Source: Hyphobacterium sp. CCMP332
Lineage (GTDB): Bacteria; Pseudomonadota; Alphaproteobacteria; Caulobacterales; Maricaulaceae
Length of the DNA stretch: 64,000 bases
Assembly (NCBI RefSeq): GCF_014323565.1
Contig: NZ_CP058669.1
Location: forward strand, 957,501-1,021,500
Direction of reading: 5' to 3'
In this document: positions 42,264 to 51,791 of the stretch, one piece after another
Numbering within the stretch: position 1 is the first letter of the stretch
Layout of the letters: the number at the start of each line of letters is the position of its first letter
Notes under the pieces: generated by a model
What the model was told of the DNA's origin: nothing
The model's database searches: none
Seen by the model: the letters and a program-made list of their open reading frames with translations, nothing else
Position numbers and translations under genes: made by a program

Positions 42264-43652
42264 ATGTTCAATCGACGTCAATTTCTGCGCAACAGCGCCG
42301 CCGCAACGGCGGCATTTACAGGTCTCGCCACGCTGACGGGCTGCACAAGAGGTTCAAGCGTGACCGTCGACGTCGCACCAATCAACCTGGTGCCGGATGC
42401 CAATGGCCTGCTCGATCTACCGCCCGGATTTACGTATTCCGTCATTTCGACCGAGGGGGACGAGATGGATGACGGCCTGTTCACACCGGGTGATTTCGAT
42501 GGCATGGCCGCTTTCGAAACGCCCGATGGTTTGACGCTGGTTCGCAATCACGAACTTCATCCATTCGAATTCGAAAAATCTCCTTTCGGCCCGGATGGAG
42601 AGCGAATTCGCCTGATCGATCAAACCCGCCTTTACGATCGTGCCGAGGACTTGTCTGGGCTTCCGGGAGGCACGACCACGCTTGTGCTGGACCCGGCCAC
42701 ATACGAGTTGAAGCGGCACTTTCTTTCACTTGCCGGCACACATAACAATTGTGCCGGCGGCCCGACGCCCTGGGGCAGCTGGTTGACCTGTGAAGAAACC
42801 ACGGACCGTCGCGGCGAACACCTTGCCCGCGATCATGGCTATGTTTTCGAGGTGCCGGCCGCCTCGCGTGAACTGGTCGCGGCTGTGCCACTGACAGAAA
42901 TGGGCCGCTTCCGTCACGAGGCCGTCGCCATCGATCCGGGCAATGGCATCGCCTATCTGACCGAAGATGCCTACGACATTGCCTGTTTCTATCGCTTCAT
43001 ACCCAACGTCCCCGGACAGCTGGCGGAAGGCGGGCGGTTGCAAGCCTTGAAGATTATTGGAGAAAACGGCTTCGACACCCGCAACTGGGACCGGACCTCC
43101 CTGCGCCCGGGCGACAGCTTGCCGGTGGAGTGGATCGATGTCGTCGACGGTCACAATCCGGATGAGGACCTGGCTGAGCGGCACGTAGCCATGGGCGCTG
43201 CCCATTTCACGCGCGGTGAAGGCATCTGGTTTGGCGAGGACGAGCTTTATTTCACCTGCACCGATGGTGGTGCCGCAAGGACCGGTCAGATTTTCCGCTA
43301 TGTCCCCTCATCGCGCGAAGGTCTGTCAGGCGAAAGCGATCAACCGGCACGGCTGGAACTCTTTATCGAAAGTCCCGGCGAAGACGTCATGGGCAAATGT
43401 GATAATCTGACGATCGCGCAATGGGGGGATCTGATCGTCGCTGAAGATGGCGGCGGCGAGCAGTACATTCGCGGCGTGACGCCAGCTGGTCGTATCTATA
43501 CCATCGCCCGGAACGCATTTAGCCAGAACAGCCGATACAGCGAGTTTTGTGGACCATGTTTTTCTCCGGACGGAAGCACTCTCTTCATCAACGTACAATC
43601 GAGCCCATCACGCACCTTCGCCATCCGCGGACCGTGGCGCGACTTGGGCTGA
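42264..43652 (+). CDS. PhoX-like phosphatase (DUF839), Tat-exported lipoprotein
   Basis: 462 aa. The N-terminus has a twin-arginine motif (NRRQFLR, Arg4-Arg5) and ends in a lipobox (TLTGC, Cys27), so it is likely Tat-exported and lipid-anchored. The body matches DUF839/PhoX: DGMAAFETPDGLTLVRNHEL, GGTTTLVLDP, GSWLTCEETTDRRG, GRFRHEAVAIDPGNGIAYLTEDA (in parts), GEDVMGKCDNL and FCGPCFSPDGSTLFIN. PhoX enzymes are calcium/iron phosphomonoesterases for phosphate scavenging. AGAAGG lies 8 bp before the ATG. The next gene overlaps its 3' end by 19 bp. Confidence 0.88.
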   Translation: MFNRRQFLRNSAAATAAFTGLATLTGCTRGSSVTVDVAPINLVPDANGLLDLPPGFTYSVISTEGDEMDDGLFTPGDFDGMAAFETPDGLTLVRNHELHPFEFEKSPFGPDGERIRLIDQTRLYDRAEDLSGLPGGTTTLVLDPATYELKRHFLSLAGTHNNCAGGPTPWGSWLTCEETTDRRGEHLARDHGYVFEVPAASRELVAAVPLTEMGRFRHEAVAIDPGNGIAYLTEDAYDIACFYRFIPNVPGQLAEGGRLQALKIIGENGFDTRNWDRTSLRPGDSLPVEWIDVVDGHNPDEDLAERHVAMGAAHFTRGEGIWFGEDELYFTCTDGGAARTGQIFRYVPSSREGLSGESDQPARLELFIESPGEDVMGKCDNLTIAQWGDLIVAEDGGGEQYIRGVTPAGRIYTIARNAFSQNSRYSEFCGPCFSPDGSTLFINVQSSPSRTFAIRGPWRDLG

Positions 43653-44653
43653 TTGCCGGCAGCGCATTATTGGTGGCCGCCTGTGAGCCCGCGTCCGACA
43701 CTGAAACGGTCACCGACCGAAGTCCCGGCCTTCAGGATGATGGTTATCTCCAGCTGGTTTCGACCGGCATCGTCGAAACGGTCGACAGCGAGGGCACGGC
43801 CGCAGTTACATTCCTACCGGATGGCGATGCGGCATGGACCGGATTGGTGGCCACGACGCCGCGAGAGGGCGGAATTGATCTCTATAACGTCGAGGGCCAG
43901 GCGGTTCATCGCATGACCGGACCGCGTCTGTGGGGCCTGGCGTCCGCGCCGGGCTTTCAGCTCCGCGGTGAAGCCTTGCCATTACTGTTTGGAGCGGATC
44001 GCGATACCAATCTCGTGCGGGCTTACGCTTTGTTGCGCAACGGGCCTGAGCTGGTTGAGGCACCGATCCAGCCGATTGGTCCGGAAGGTGATATCGCAGC
44101 GGTTTGCGGCCTTGGCGAAGGCATCGGCTTTGTCGATCTGATGGTCCTGTCACGCGGTACCACAGCGGAAATCTGGCGCGTTTCCGATACGGGTGGCGAA
44201 TTGATCAGTGCAACCCGCAGAGCCCGGTTTGACTTGCCCTCACCTGTGCGAGCTTGCACTGCTGGAAACGGATTTATCTATGCCGCCGGTCCTGCAGGCG
44301 GAATTTTCCGGTTGAACACGGATGGCGCTGTAGAGCAGCAGCTGGATGGCTTGGCGGTCGATCTTGCTGCCGGTGAATTTTTTGGACGCCCGGTCCTGAT
44401 CTTGACGGATGGCAATGCGACGACACTCGAAATTCGGGATGGCCGGACGCTGGAGATGATCGGCGATGTAATTATTCGCGATGGCTTCTCGATCGCCGGT
44501 GTTGACCAGCCCGGCGCGATAGCAACGACTGAATCATCTTACGGCGGGGCCGCTTATCAAAGCGGACTGGTCGCGGTTGTTGATGAAGCCGATGGAAGGG
44601 TCCGTCTGGTTGCACGGGAAACCTTTGCCCGCGGCATAACTGTCGTTGACTAG
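43634..44653 (+). CDS. Lipoprotein of unknown function, possible beta-propeller
   Basis: 339 aa from GTG 43634, which gives a clean lipoprotein signal (ARLGLIAGSALLVAAC, lipidated Cys17). A longer frame back to 43547 would run 106 bp into the PhoX gene. The mature chain is a series of short strands with repeated patterns (GLVATTPREGGIDLYNVEG, GGIFRLNTDG, LEIRDGRTLEM) that suggest a beta-propeller, reminiscent of phytase-like proteins, though I see no phytase signature. The 19-bp overlap with the PhoX-like gene makes a joint role in phosphate acquisition plausible but unproven. The end overlaps ctaA by 4 bp. Confidence 0.7.
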   Translation: MARLGLIAGSALLVAACEPASDTETVTDRSPGLQDDGYLQLVSTGIVETVDSEGTAAVTFLPDGDAAWTGLVATTPREGGIDLYNVEGQAVHRMTGPRLWGLASAPGFQLRGEALPLLFGADRDTNLVRAYALLRNGPELVEAPIQPIGPEGDIAAVCGLGEGIGFVDLMVLSRGTTAEIWRVSDTGGELISATRRARFDLPSPVRACTAGNGFIYAAGPAGGIFRLNTDGAVEQQLDGLAVDLAAGEFFGRPVLILTDGNATTLEIRDGRTLEMIGDVIIRDGFSIAGVDQPGAIATTESSYGGAAYQSGLVAVVDEADGRVRLVARETFARGITVVD

Positions 44654-45672
44654 ATACGCCGCGTTTTCCAGGCCAGAACAGCCGCGATTGAAAAAAGTGC
44701 AATCGCGCCAGCCTGATGAAGCAATGACAGGCTAAGCGGTGCCGCGTGAACAAGTGTCATGATCCCGAGCCCGACCTGAAACACGGTCGCCGCGCCCACC
44801 CAGATGGCCCCTGCCCGCAAGGACGAATCCCGACTGCGCCACAGCGCCATTGCGAAAAGCAAGGCGCAGACCGTCACCAGATAGGCCGTCCATCTGTGAT
44901 GCAATTGAACCGCTGGGCGGCTTTCAAACGCAGCCTGCAACCAGCCCATCCCGCCCAGATATCCGTCCGGGATCAGCCGGCCTTCCATTAATGGCCATGT
45001 GGTGAAAATCCGTCCGGCATCCAGGCCCGCGACAAAGGCCCCCAGAATGACTTGCAGAAAGACCAGGGCCCAGAACCCGGCCGCCCATGGCGCCGTTCGG
45101 TCCGCGCTCCGGGAATTCACACCGTATCGCGCCTCTAGCGCGAGCCAGATGGTAAGACCAAGAATGACAAAGGCCATGCCCAGATGTGTGGCGAGCCTGT
45201 ACTGGCTGACATCCAGCCGGTCCACGAGACCGCTGGATACCATCCACCAGCCGATCGCGCCTTGCAGCCCACCCAGCAAAAGCAGAACGATGAGCGGCGT
45301 CTTGAGCCGCCCCGGAATCATGCCCCGGACCCAGAAAATTACCAGCGGCACGGCAAACACCAGACCGATCATACGGCCGAGAAAGCGATGCCCCCACTCC
45401 CACCAGTAGATGAACTGGAATTCCTCCATGCTCATCCCGCGATTCTGCAGCTGGTACTCGGTTGTCGAGCGATAGAGCTCCAGCTCACTTTGCCAGCCCG
45501 CCTCCGTCAGCGGCGGCACAGCACCCGTCACCGGCCGCCATTCGGTGATCGATAGACCGGAATCGGTCAGGCGGGTGGCACCGCCGATCAGGATCATGGC
45601 CGACACCATCGCGGCAACAATCATCAACCAGATAAAAATCGCGTGGCTGGTTTGGGGGCGGGCAAATGGCAT
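44650..45672 (-). CDS. ctaA: Heme A synthase (COX15/CtaA type)
   Basis: 340 aa with eight predicted membrane helices. Oxidises heme O to heme A for cytochrome c oxidase. The family motifs are present: GGATRLTDSGLSITEWRP near the N-terminus, EFQFIYWWEWGHRFLGRMIGLVF (in parts, with the first heme-ligand His), GWWMVSSGLVDRLDVSQYRLATHLGMAF (in parts), VFLQVILGAFVAGLDAGRIFTTWPLM (in parts), and the C-terminal QLHHRWTAYL and LLHQAGAI histidines. It is a single gene, divergent from the acyl-CoA dehydrogenase operon. Confidence 0.97.
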   Translation of the reverse strand: MPFARPQTSHAIFIWLMIVAAMVSAMILIGGATRLTDSGLSITEWRPVTGAVPPLTEAGWQSELELYRSTTEYQLQNRGMSMEEFQFIYWWEWGHRFLGRMIGLVFAVPLVIFWVRGMIPGRLKTPLIVLLLLGGLQGAIGWWMVSSGLVDRLDVSQYRLATHLGMAFVILGLTIWLALEARYGVNSRSADRTAPWAAGFWALVFLQVILGAFVAGLDAGRIFTTWPLMEGRLIPDGYLGGMGWLQAAFESRPAVQLHHRWTAYLVTVCALLFAMALWRSRDSSLRAGAIWVGAATVFQVGLGIMTLVHAAPLSLSLLHQAGAIALFSIAAVLAWKTRRI

Positions 45673-45815
45673 GACAATTCCTCCGCGATCCGACTTAACC
45701 GCCCTTCCCCGCTTGGCAAGTCCCGGTGATCATTCGTCGCAGGTGGAAATTGGGCTCGCCTCTCGGGATTCTCGCGCTAGTCTTTACCCAGACAAAGAGA
45801 CCAATGGGGAGCATT

Positions 45816-46997
45816 ATGAGTAATCTGGAATCCTTCCGCAACGAGACACGGGACTGGCTTGAAGCCAACTGCCCGGACTCCATGCGTACGCCGATCAAGT
45901 CGGAAAAAGACATTTGCTGGGGCGGGAAACGCTTCGAGTTTGCCAGCGACGATCAAAAGATCTGGCTGGAACGCATGTCATCCAGAGGCTGGACCTGTCC
46001 GACATGGCCAGAAGAGTATGGCGGCGGCGGCCTCTCCAAGGAAGAAGCCGAAATCCTGAAAGAGGAAATGAGCCGGATCAAGGCCCGGCCAGCACTGATT
46101 TCCTTCGGCATCTGGATGCTGGGACCGGCCCTTCTGAAATACGGAACGGAAGAGCAGAAGAAACATTATCTGCCCCAAATTACGCGCGGCGAAATCCGCT
46201 GGGCTCAAGGCTATTCCGAACCCGGTGCAGGCTCGGATCTGGCGGCTCTTCGCACGAAGGGCGACGACAAGGGCGATCACTGGGTCGTCAATGGTCAGAA
46301 GGTCTGGACGAGCTATGCCGATGAATGCGACTGGATTTTTGCGCTCGTGCGCACCGAGCCGGACGCACCAAAACACCTCGGAATCTCATTCCTGCTGATC
46401 GACATGACATGGGACGGTGTTTCAACCAAACCCATCAAGCTGATCTCCGGAAAATCGCCCTTTTGTGAAACCTTCTTCGACGACGTTGAAGTGCCGAAGG
46501 AAAACATTGTCCATGAGGCCGGCCGCGGCTGGGATGTTGCCAAATACCTCCTGTCGCACGAACGGGCGAATATTGCCGGCGGTGGCAGCGGCGCACAGAT
46601 GAACCCGGCTTCCGCCGCACGTCAGTCAGGCGAAGTCGACGAGGACGGCCGTATCTCCGATCCGATCCTGCGCGCGGATATTGCTCGCCTGACGATCGAC
46701 GCCCTGGCCTTTGAAACCACCCTTCAACGAATCAAGGATCAAGCCGATGGCGGGCAAGGCGTCGGTGCGAAAGCCTCAATGCTGAAATATTACGGGACCG
46801 AACTGAACAAGCGCCGCCATGAGCTGAACATGTCGGCCCTTGGATCGGACGGACTTCTCTGGGAGGGCGATAATCCGGAAGACGGCGATCCCGCGCGCAG
46901 CTGGTTGCGGTCGCGCGCAAATTCCATCGAGGGCGGTACGTCTGAAATCCAGTTGAACATTCTGGCCAAGCGCGTGCTTGAGCTGCCGGGCGGCTGA
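45816..46997 (+). CDS. Acyl-CoA dehydrogenase
   Basis: 393 aa flavoprotein. ATG 45816 is chosen because GGGGAG lies 4 bp upstream; the longer in-frame starts have no good site. Family blocks: WPEEYGGGGLSKEEAEIL, WAQGYSEPGAGSDLAALRT, GQKVWTSYADECDWIFALVRT (in parts), NSIEGGTSEIQLNILAKRVL. The last holds the segment that closes the flavin pocket. It oxidises an acyl-CoA to the 2-enoyl-CoA, passing electrons to ETF. A second acyl-CoA dehydrogenase follows 14 bp later; such pairs often form a heteromeric enzyme for steroid side-chain or branched acyl-CoAs. Confidence 0.93.
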   Translation: MSNLESFRNETRDWLEANCPDSMRTPIKSEKDICWGGKRFEFASDDQKIWLERMSSRGWTCPTWPEEYGGGGLSKEEAEILKEEMSRIKARPALISFGIWMLGPALLKYGTEEQKKHYLPQITRGEIRWAQGYSEPGAGSDLAALRTKGDDKGDHWVVNGQKVWTSYADECDWIFALVRTEPDAPKHLGISFLLIDMTWDGVSTKPIKLISGKSPFCETFFDDVEVPKENIVHEAGRGWDVAKYLLSHERANIAGGGSGAQMNPASAARQSGEVDEDGRISDPILRADIARLTIDALAFETTLQRIKDQADGGQGVGAKASMLKYYGTELNKRRHELNMSALGSDGLLWEGDNPEDGDPARSWLRSRANSIEGGTSEIQLNILAKRVLELPGG

Positions 46998-47011
46998 TCG
47001 GAGATCATCAA

Positions 47012-48136
47012 ATGACCTATATTTTATCCGAAGAAGAACAGATGCTGCGCGACAGTGCGCAGGCTTTTCTTGCTGAAAAATCGCCGGTCTCCGAACTTCG
47101 CCGCCTTCGCGACGAAGGCTGCAAGGATGGTTTCCGGCATGCCATCTGGAAAGACATGGCAGAAATGGGCTGGAACGGCATTGTCATCCCCGAAGAGTAT
47201 GGCGGGGTTGATATGGGCTACACGGCCGCTGGCATCATCCTCCAGGAAATGGGCAAGACGCTTGCGGCAACACCGTTCCTGGCGTCGTCAATCCTGTGTG
47301 CAACAGCGCTGCGCTATGGCGGCACCGAGGCCCAGAAATCGGCGCATCTTCCCAAGATAGCGGAGGGTGAAAAAGTCTACGCCCTCGCGGTGGACGAAAA
47401 AGCCCGGCATGACGCAAAGCATATCGAAACCCGCGCCAAAAAAGATGGCAATGGCTTCCGCCTGAGTGGTCAGAAACGCTTCGTCGCCTGTGGCAACGGT
47501 GCAGATATGTTGATCGTCGCCGCACGCATGGACGATGAGTCTATCGGTCTTTTCCTGGTCGATCCGGAAGCCGACGGGGTCGAACGGACACTTCGCCGTT
47601 CGGTCGACAGCCACGCTCCGGCCAATATCGACTTCAACGATGTGAAACTGGATGGCGATGCCTTGTTGTCAGAAACCGACGATGGCGCCGCTTTGCTGGA
47701 CGCTGTCCTTTATGCCGGTCGCGCCTGCCTTGCCGCCGAGCAACTTGGAGTTGCGGTCGAAGCCTTCTCGCGCACGATCGACTATATCAAGGAACGGGAT
47801 CAATTCGGTCAGAAAATCGGCTCATTCCAGGCCCTGCAGCACCGCGCCGCAGACTTGCTGACGGAAGTCGAAATGACAGAGTCGCTGGTGGTGAAAGCGC
47901 TGCGACAGCTGGACGAATCGCCGTCGCAGGCACCGTTCTGGATTGCCGCTGCCAAGGGACGCGCGACGCGGGTCTCGCGCCTTTCCGCATCCGAAGCCAT
48001 CCAGATGCATGGCGGTGTCGGGATGACCGATGAATACGAAATCGGTTTCTTCTACAAGCGAGCACAGGCCGCCGGAGAGTTTCTCGGAGATGATGCCTGG
48101 TGCACCGCCCGTGTGGCTGAAATGAGTGGAATCTGA
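47012..48136 (+). CDS. Acyl-CoA dehydrogenase, second subunit-like
   Basis: 374 aa, divergent member of the same family: VIPEEYGGVDMGYTAAGIIL, LDAVLYAGRACLAAEQLGVAVEAFSRTIDY (in parts), KERDQFGQKIGSFQALQHRAADL (in parts), ASEAIQMHGGVGMTDEYEIGFFYKRAQ (in parts). It lacks the first partner's SEPGAGSDL block, reading LAVDEKARHD at that point, so the FAD-substrate pocket may be completed by its neighbour. This favours a heteromer over two independent enzymes. An intrinsic terminator follows 22 bp after the stop and ends the operon. Confidence 0.9.
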   Translation: MTYILSEEEQMLRDSAQAFLAEKSPVSELRRLRDEGCKDGFRHAIWKDMAEMGWNGIVIPEEYGGVDMGYTAAGIILQEMGKTLAATPFLASSILCATALRYGGTEAQKSAHLPKIAEGEKVYALAVDEKARHDAKHIETRAKKDGNGFRLSGQKRFVACGNGADMLIVAARMDDESIGLFLVDPEADGVERTLRRSVDSHAPANIDFNDVKLDGDALLSETDDGAALLDAVLYAGRACLAAEQLGVAVEAFSRTIDYIKERDQFGQKIGSFQALQHRAADLLTEVEMTESLVVKALRQLDESPSQAPFWIAAAKGRATRVSRLSASEAIQMHGGVGMTDEYEIGFFYKRAQAAGEFLGDDAWCTARVAEMSGI

Positions 48137-48158
48137 CGTCAATCCATGAATGAAAAAA

Positions 48159-48191
48159 GGGGTCACTCTTCCCGAGTGGCCCCATTTTTTT
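48159..48191 (+). terminator. Intrinsic terminator after the acyl-CoA dehydrogenase pair
   Basis: GGGGTCACTC / GAGTGGCCCC arms (10 bp with one G-U), a 5-nt loop, then seven T residues after one A. Confidence 0.9.
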
Positions 48192-48247
48192 GCCCTAGTC
48201 CTGCCGCATTTGTTTCGCCTGATACGTGAAACACGGGGGAGACATCC

Positions 48248-48736
48248 ATGACAGACGCAACCCTTGAACGCCCTCATGGACGTGGCGGCGTTATCGCCCG
48301 GCTCCTGATCCTGCTGTCTTCTGTTTGTCTGGCCGCCGGGCTCCTGACTCCGATGCTGGAAACGCGGCGATTGGTTTTCTTTTCGGATGCGCACTCCCTG
48401 ATCGACGTCACGCGGGCGCTACTCGAAAATGAAAACTATCTTCTGGGGCTGGTGATTCTGATCTTCTCGATCCTGTTTCCAATCGCAAAAGCGATATACC
48501 TTGCCGCCATCAATGCCGGCTGGGCGCACGGACGAAGCGCCCTCGTCTGGACAGACCGCCTGGGCAAATGGTCGATGCTGGATGTGCTGATCGTCGGGCT
48601 GATCGTATTTGCACTGTCAGGCGACCGGGCGATCCGGATTACGGAACAGCCCGGCCTCTATTTTTTCACAGCCGCAATCTTTGGCCTGATGATCTCATCG
48701 GGACTCATCATGCGAGATACCAGAAGCCGGATTTAG
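48248..48736 (+). CDS. PqiA-like paraquat-inducible membrane protein
   Basis: 162 aa with four predicted membrane helices (about 15-36, 63-88, 108-128, 136-152). The segment LETRRLVFFSDAHSLIDVTRALLENENYLLGLVILIFSILFP (in parts) followed by WSMLDVLIVGLIVFAL is typical of the single-unit PqiA family. E. coli PqiA belongs to an MCE-type lipid transport system, but no MCE-domain gene is nearby. The ATG follows a GGGGGAGA site at 48235-48242. The gene converges with the metzincin gene (4-bp overlap). Confidence 0.88.
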   Translation: MTDATLERPHGRGGVIARLLILLSSVCLAAGLLTPMLETRRLVFFSDAHSLIDVTRALLENENYLLGLVILIFSILFPIAKAIYLAAINAGWAHGRSALVWTDRLGKWSMLDVLIVGLIVFALSGDRAIRITEQPGLYFFTAAIFGLMISSGLIMRDTRSRI

Positions 48737-51558
48737 CAAGGCGTCATCCGGCTTTGCCCCGGTGCTTTGCACATTGAGAAAATCGCTTCCCAATTCGTCG
48801 CACCGTCATTCGCCATATAGATATCGTATTCTGTGTTGTCCAAAGAGATCAGAACCTGAATACGGCGATCCGTGTTCCGGAACCTGATATATTGTCCCGC
48901 TTCACGCCCGGTTTCCGTCATGCAAAGCGTGGTTCCGAGAGATTCCGCCTCGGCCATCGTCACCGATCCGAAAGTGGTTACATCGATCTCGCCAAGACGC
49001 CTCTGCAAACGCGACCGGGTGATATTGGCCGGAGCACAGATGTCATATGCGACAACATTCACTTCGCCCGAGGCGGCAAGTCCCTGCCCTGACCGGTTTT
49101 CAGCTGCAAACTGGAAGGTCACGGAACCCGGATCCGACGGTAGATTGATACTCAGGACGCCGCTTAGCGGATCGAATGTATGCGTCGCAGAGGGAGGCGT
49201 GGTCAGCAAAAAGCGATCAATTTCAATATTGCTATCAGCATGATCGTCCAGATCGACCTGGAATGTTCCATCCGTGTCATCCGGGATCGTAAATGCACTG
49301 ACAACCGGAAGCGGTAATCCGGTCACATTGACGGTTGCTGCCATTGCAGGCGACCAGCCACTCGAATTACCAACGCGGTAGGTGAAGCTGTCCGAGCCGC
49401 CCAAAGCGCCGGCAGTATAGGTGTAGCTACCAGTGCTCGCATTCAGTTCCACGCTACCCATAGCGGGCGGTGATACAATCTCGAAGCGGTCAAAATACCC
49501 GGTCGCGTGGCTTGCCAGGGTTCCAGTCTGCGTCCCGAAGGCCGTGACGGAAAAAGCATGCGCCGCAGCACCAGGAGGCACAATCGCCGCCGCATCCCGG
49601 ACCGCAACAGATGTCGATCCGCGAATGACGCCGCCGACCTGCGTCTGGAACTGGAATCGCTGACGCGCACTGAAGGGTGTAGCATAGGTTGTTCGCACAA
49701 ACACGCCAAATGTCGGCGTGTCATTCGGTCCGACATTCAGTGTCAGACTATCCGCCGGCGACGCAAGGCAGGCGCCCGCGGCATCTGTTTGGCAAACCTG
49801 CCCGGTGGCCGGTAAATCCGGATCGAGCGACCGGGCGCTGACCGTCACCTCGCCGGCGCCGCCCAGGTTGACCGTTGCCACCGAGAACACACCGCGCCGG
49901 CCATCGGGAACATCGACAATGCCGTTATTTCCAATTGTCGCGCTCAAGGCAATAATATCGGGTCCGCCGGCCGCATCGGCACCAAGGTCCACGGTGTTCA
50001 GCCCCGGAGACACCTCGGCCATCGGGACGTTGTCACACGATGCATAGGGCGCAAAACGAACGCCGGTAACATCGGCTGCGGGCGTGAGTGAAATCAGGAA
50101 AGTCTGTGCACCACCGGCCGGGATATTCACAGGGGTGTCTGCGGTACCGACGAGCGCATTGGTCGCCGGATCCGTCGGCTGGAAACTGAATCCCTCCCGA
50201 TTGGGTCCATGGTGCTCGATAATACAATTTGTGCCTTCAACCTGATTGGGGTTGATCACGGTCATGAACGCCGTTGCAGCAGACCCGGTGGTTACAAAGC
50301 GGCTCGTGGGCAAGACCGAGGATCGCAAACGCCGGTTTGGAATGGCCTGAGCCGGGAAGCCGACCGCGTATCGCCGTAGTGCCTCGGCGGCAAAGGAACC
50401 CACGCTGTTATCGGCGGGGTCCAGCGGAATGCCGCAGACGCTGCCGCGTTCCGGACATCGAATTGTCGGGTCAGAAAATTGCGGCCGGCGGCCACTGCCA
50501 TACGCCATCACAGACGTAAAAATACCACCTTCGGCATTTGCACTGTCTATCCGGAACCCCCGGGCCCAATCGACGGGACGGCCGGTTGATCCATCTGTTT
50601 CAATGCCATGGGCCAGACCCATATTGTGGCCTGTTTCATGCGCAAGCGTTAACCCGTTGTGACAAACATTGATGTGCGATCGTCCGGTGAAATCCGATGT
50701 CGGATTATGGACATAACCCAGACCGCAGAAATTCTCCCGGTCTGAATCATACACCCGGTTAAGCGAAATCACGTCAATCCCGAGCGCATCAACTCGCGCC
50801 TGCAAATTCGTGAAAATGCCATTGCGCCCGCCCGCATCGCTCAGCAAATCATCACTGGGATAATTCTGGGCAACATCCATGAACTGAAGCTGCGTCAGAT
50901 CTGAAAACAGGGGCACGCCCGATGTCGTCAGCGCGGTCTGCAGATTGCCGATATCAGTCGCTGCAAGATCGGGCAGTCCCCAGCCATGCGTCGTAATCAT
51001 ATCCGCGTCGTAAAAATACAGAAAATCCAGCGTGTCAGATCCAGCCTGCACGCCGTCCACGTCGGCTTCCGCAATACCGGAAAAGGCATGAATCCTTTCA
51101 TCGGTGATGCCGTCGTCAAACAGCGGCTCTTCAGGGGCTGTTCGCATTATTGAACCGCCCGTTGGGCCTGGCTCGATCACGAACTCGCCCCCAGCCGTCC
51201 AGATACGCCCGTAAGTCGCGTTCAATCCGACATGGATCAGGACGCCTTCCCCCGGCTGATCAAATTCGATCTGCAGATGGCGACCGCCAGAGGCAGTCGG
51301 CCGATTCATCGCGACCTGACCATTGAAGGACTGCCCGCCCGGCATCGGCACCAGAAGCGCCTCGCCTGTCATCATGGTGGTCAATCCGGATGATATCCGC
51401 ACATCCCAAACGGGTTCCGCGACGACGTCCAGATTATCCACCTCCAGCTCACCGGGCATTTCGGCCGCGGCTGGCTGATCCAGCTCCCATGCTGGAAATT
51501 CCTGAGCCAAAGCAGCCGGCGAAACCGACAACAACAATCCGGATAAAAATAAACGCAT
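48733..51558 (-). CDS. Large secreted reprolysin-like metalloprotease (metzincin) with Ig/cadherin-like repeats
   Basis: 941 aa. Signal peptide (MRLFLSGLLLSVSPAALA). The catalytic domain has the metzincin zinc site HETGHNMGLAH at 307-317 (His307, Glu308, His311, His317) and the Met-turn SVMAYG (Met351), preceded by DFLYFYDADMITTHG. After about residue 400 come beta-rich modules. One around 720-770 reads GSVELNASTGSYTYTAG then GGSDSFTYRVG, the pattern of Ig-like/cadherin-like tandem modules. Numerous paired cysteines fit an extracellular protein. It is a single-gene unit; tRNA-Pro lies upstream. It probably degrades extracellular proteins or acts on cell surfaces. Confidence 0.9.
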   Translation of the reverse strand: MRLFLSGLLLSVSPAALAQEFPAWELDQPAAAEMPGELEVDNLDVVAEPVWDVRISSGLTTMMTGEALLVPMPGGQSFNGQVAMNRPTASGGRHLQIEFDQPGEGVLIHVGLNATYGRIWTAGGEFVIEPGPTGGSIMRTAPEEPLFDDGITDERIHAFSGIAEADVDGVQAGSDTLDFLYFYDADMITTHGWGLPDLAATDIGNLQTALTTSGVPLFSDLTQLQFMDVAQNYPSDDLLSDAGGRNGIFTNLQARVDALGIDVISLNRVYDSDRENFCGLGYVHNPTSDFTGRSHINVCHNGLTLAHETGHNMGLAHGIETDGSTGRPVDWARGFRIDSANAEGGIFTSVMAYGSGRRPQFSDPTIRCPERGSVCGIPLDPADNSVGSFAAEALRRYAVGFPAQAIPNRRLRSSVLPTSRFVTTGSAATAFMTVINPNQVEGTNCIIEHHGPNREGFSFQPTDPATNALVGTADTPVNIPAGGAQTFLISLTPAADVTGVRFAPYASCDNVPMAEVSPGLNTVDLGADAAGGPDIIALSATIGNNGIVDVPDGRRGVFSVATVNLGGAGEVTVSARSLDPDLPATGQVCQTDAAGACLASPADSLTLNVGPNDTPTFGVFVRTTYATPFSARQRFQFQTQVGGVIRGSTSVAVRDAAAIVPPGAAAHAFSVTAFGTQTGTLASHATGYFDRFEIVSPPAMGSVELNASTGSYTYTAGALGGSDSFTYRVGNSSGWSPAMAATVNVTGLPLPVVSAFTIPDDTDGTFQVDLDDHADSNIEIDRFLLTTPPSATHTFDPLSGVLSINLPSDPGSVTFQFAAENRSGQGLAASGEVNVVAYDICAPANITRSRLQRRLGEIDVTTFGSVTMAEAESLGTTLCMTETGREAGQYIRFRNTDRRIQVLISLDNTEYDIYMANDGATNWEAIFSMCKAPGQSRMTPC

Positions 51559-51630
51559 CGATCACTCCTCTAGATGGAAGGAGCATGACTCAAATATGCA
51601 CTCTCGCCAACCACAAAGAGAATGGGGAAA

Positions 51631-51708
51631 TGGTCGGAGCGGCGAGATTCGAACTCGCGACCCCCGGTCCCCCAGACCGGTGCGCTAACCGGGCTGCGCC
51701 ACGCTCCG
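51631..51708 (-). tRNA. tRNA-Pro (anticodon GGG)
   Basis: A 78-nt cloverleaf on the minus strand: acceptor CGGAGCG / CGCTCCG, D arm GCGCAGCCCGGTTAGCGC, anticodon stem-loop CCGGT-CTGGGGG-ACCGG, T arm GCGAGTTCGAATCTCGC, and an encoded CCA. Confidence 0.96.
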
Positions 51709-51791
51709 AACCTTACTCGAGAACAGCCATCAAAACGGCTGTAGGGGACGCGTCTTATAGGAGCGCCGAGCGAGCTCGGCAACCGGATAAG

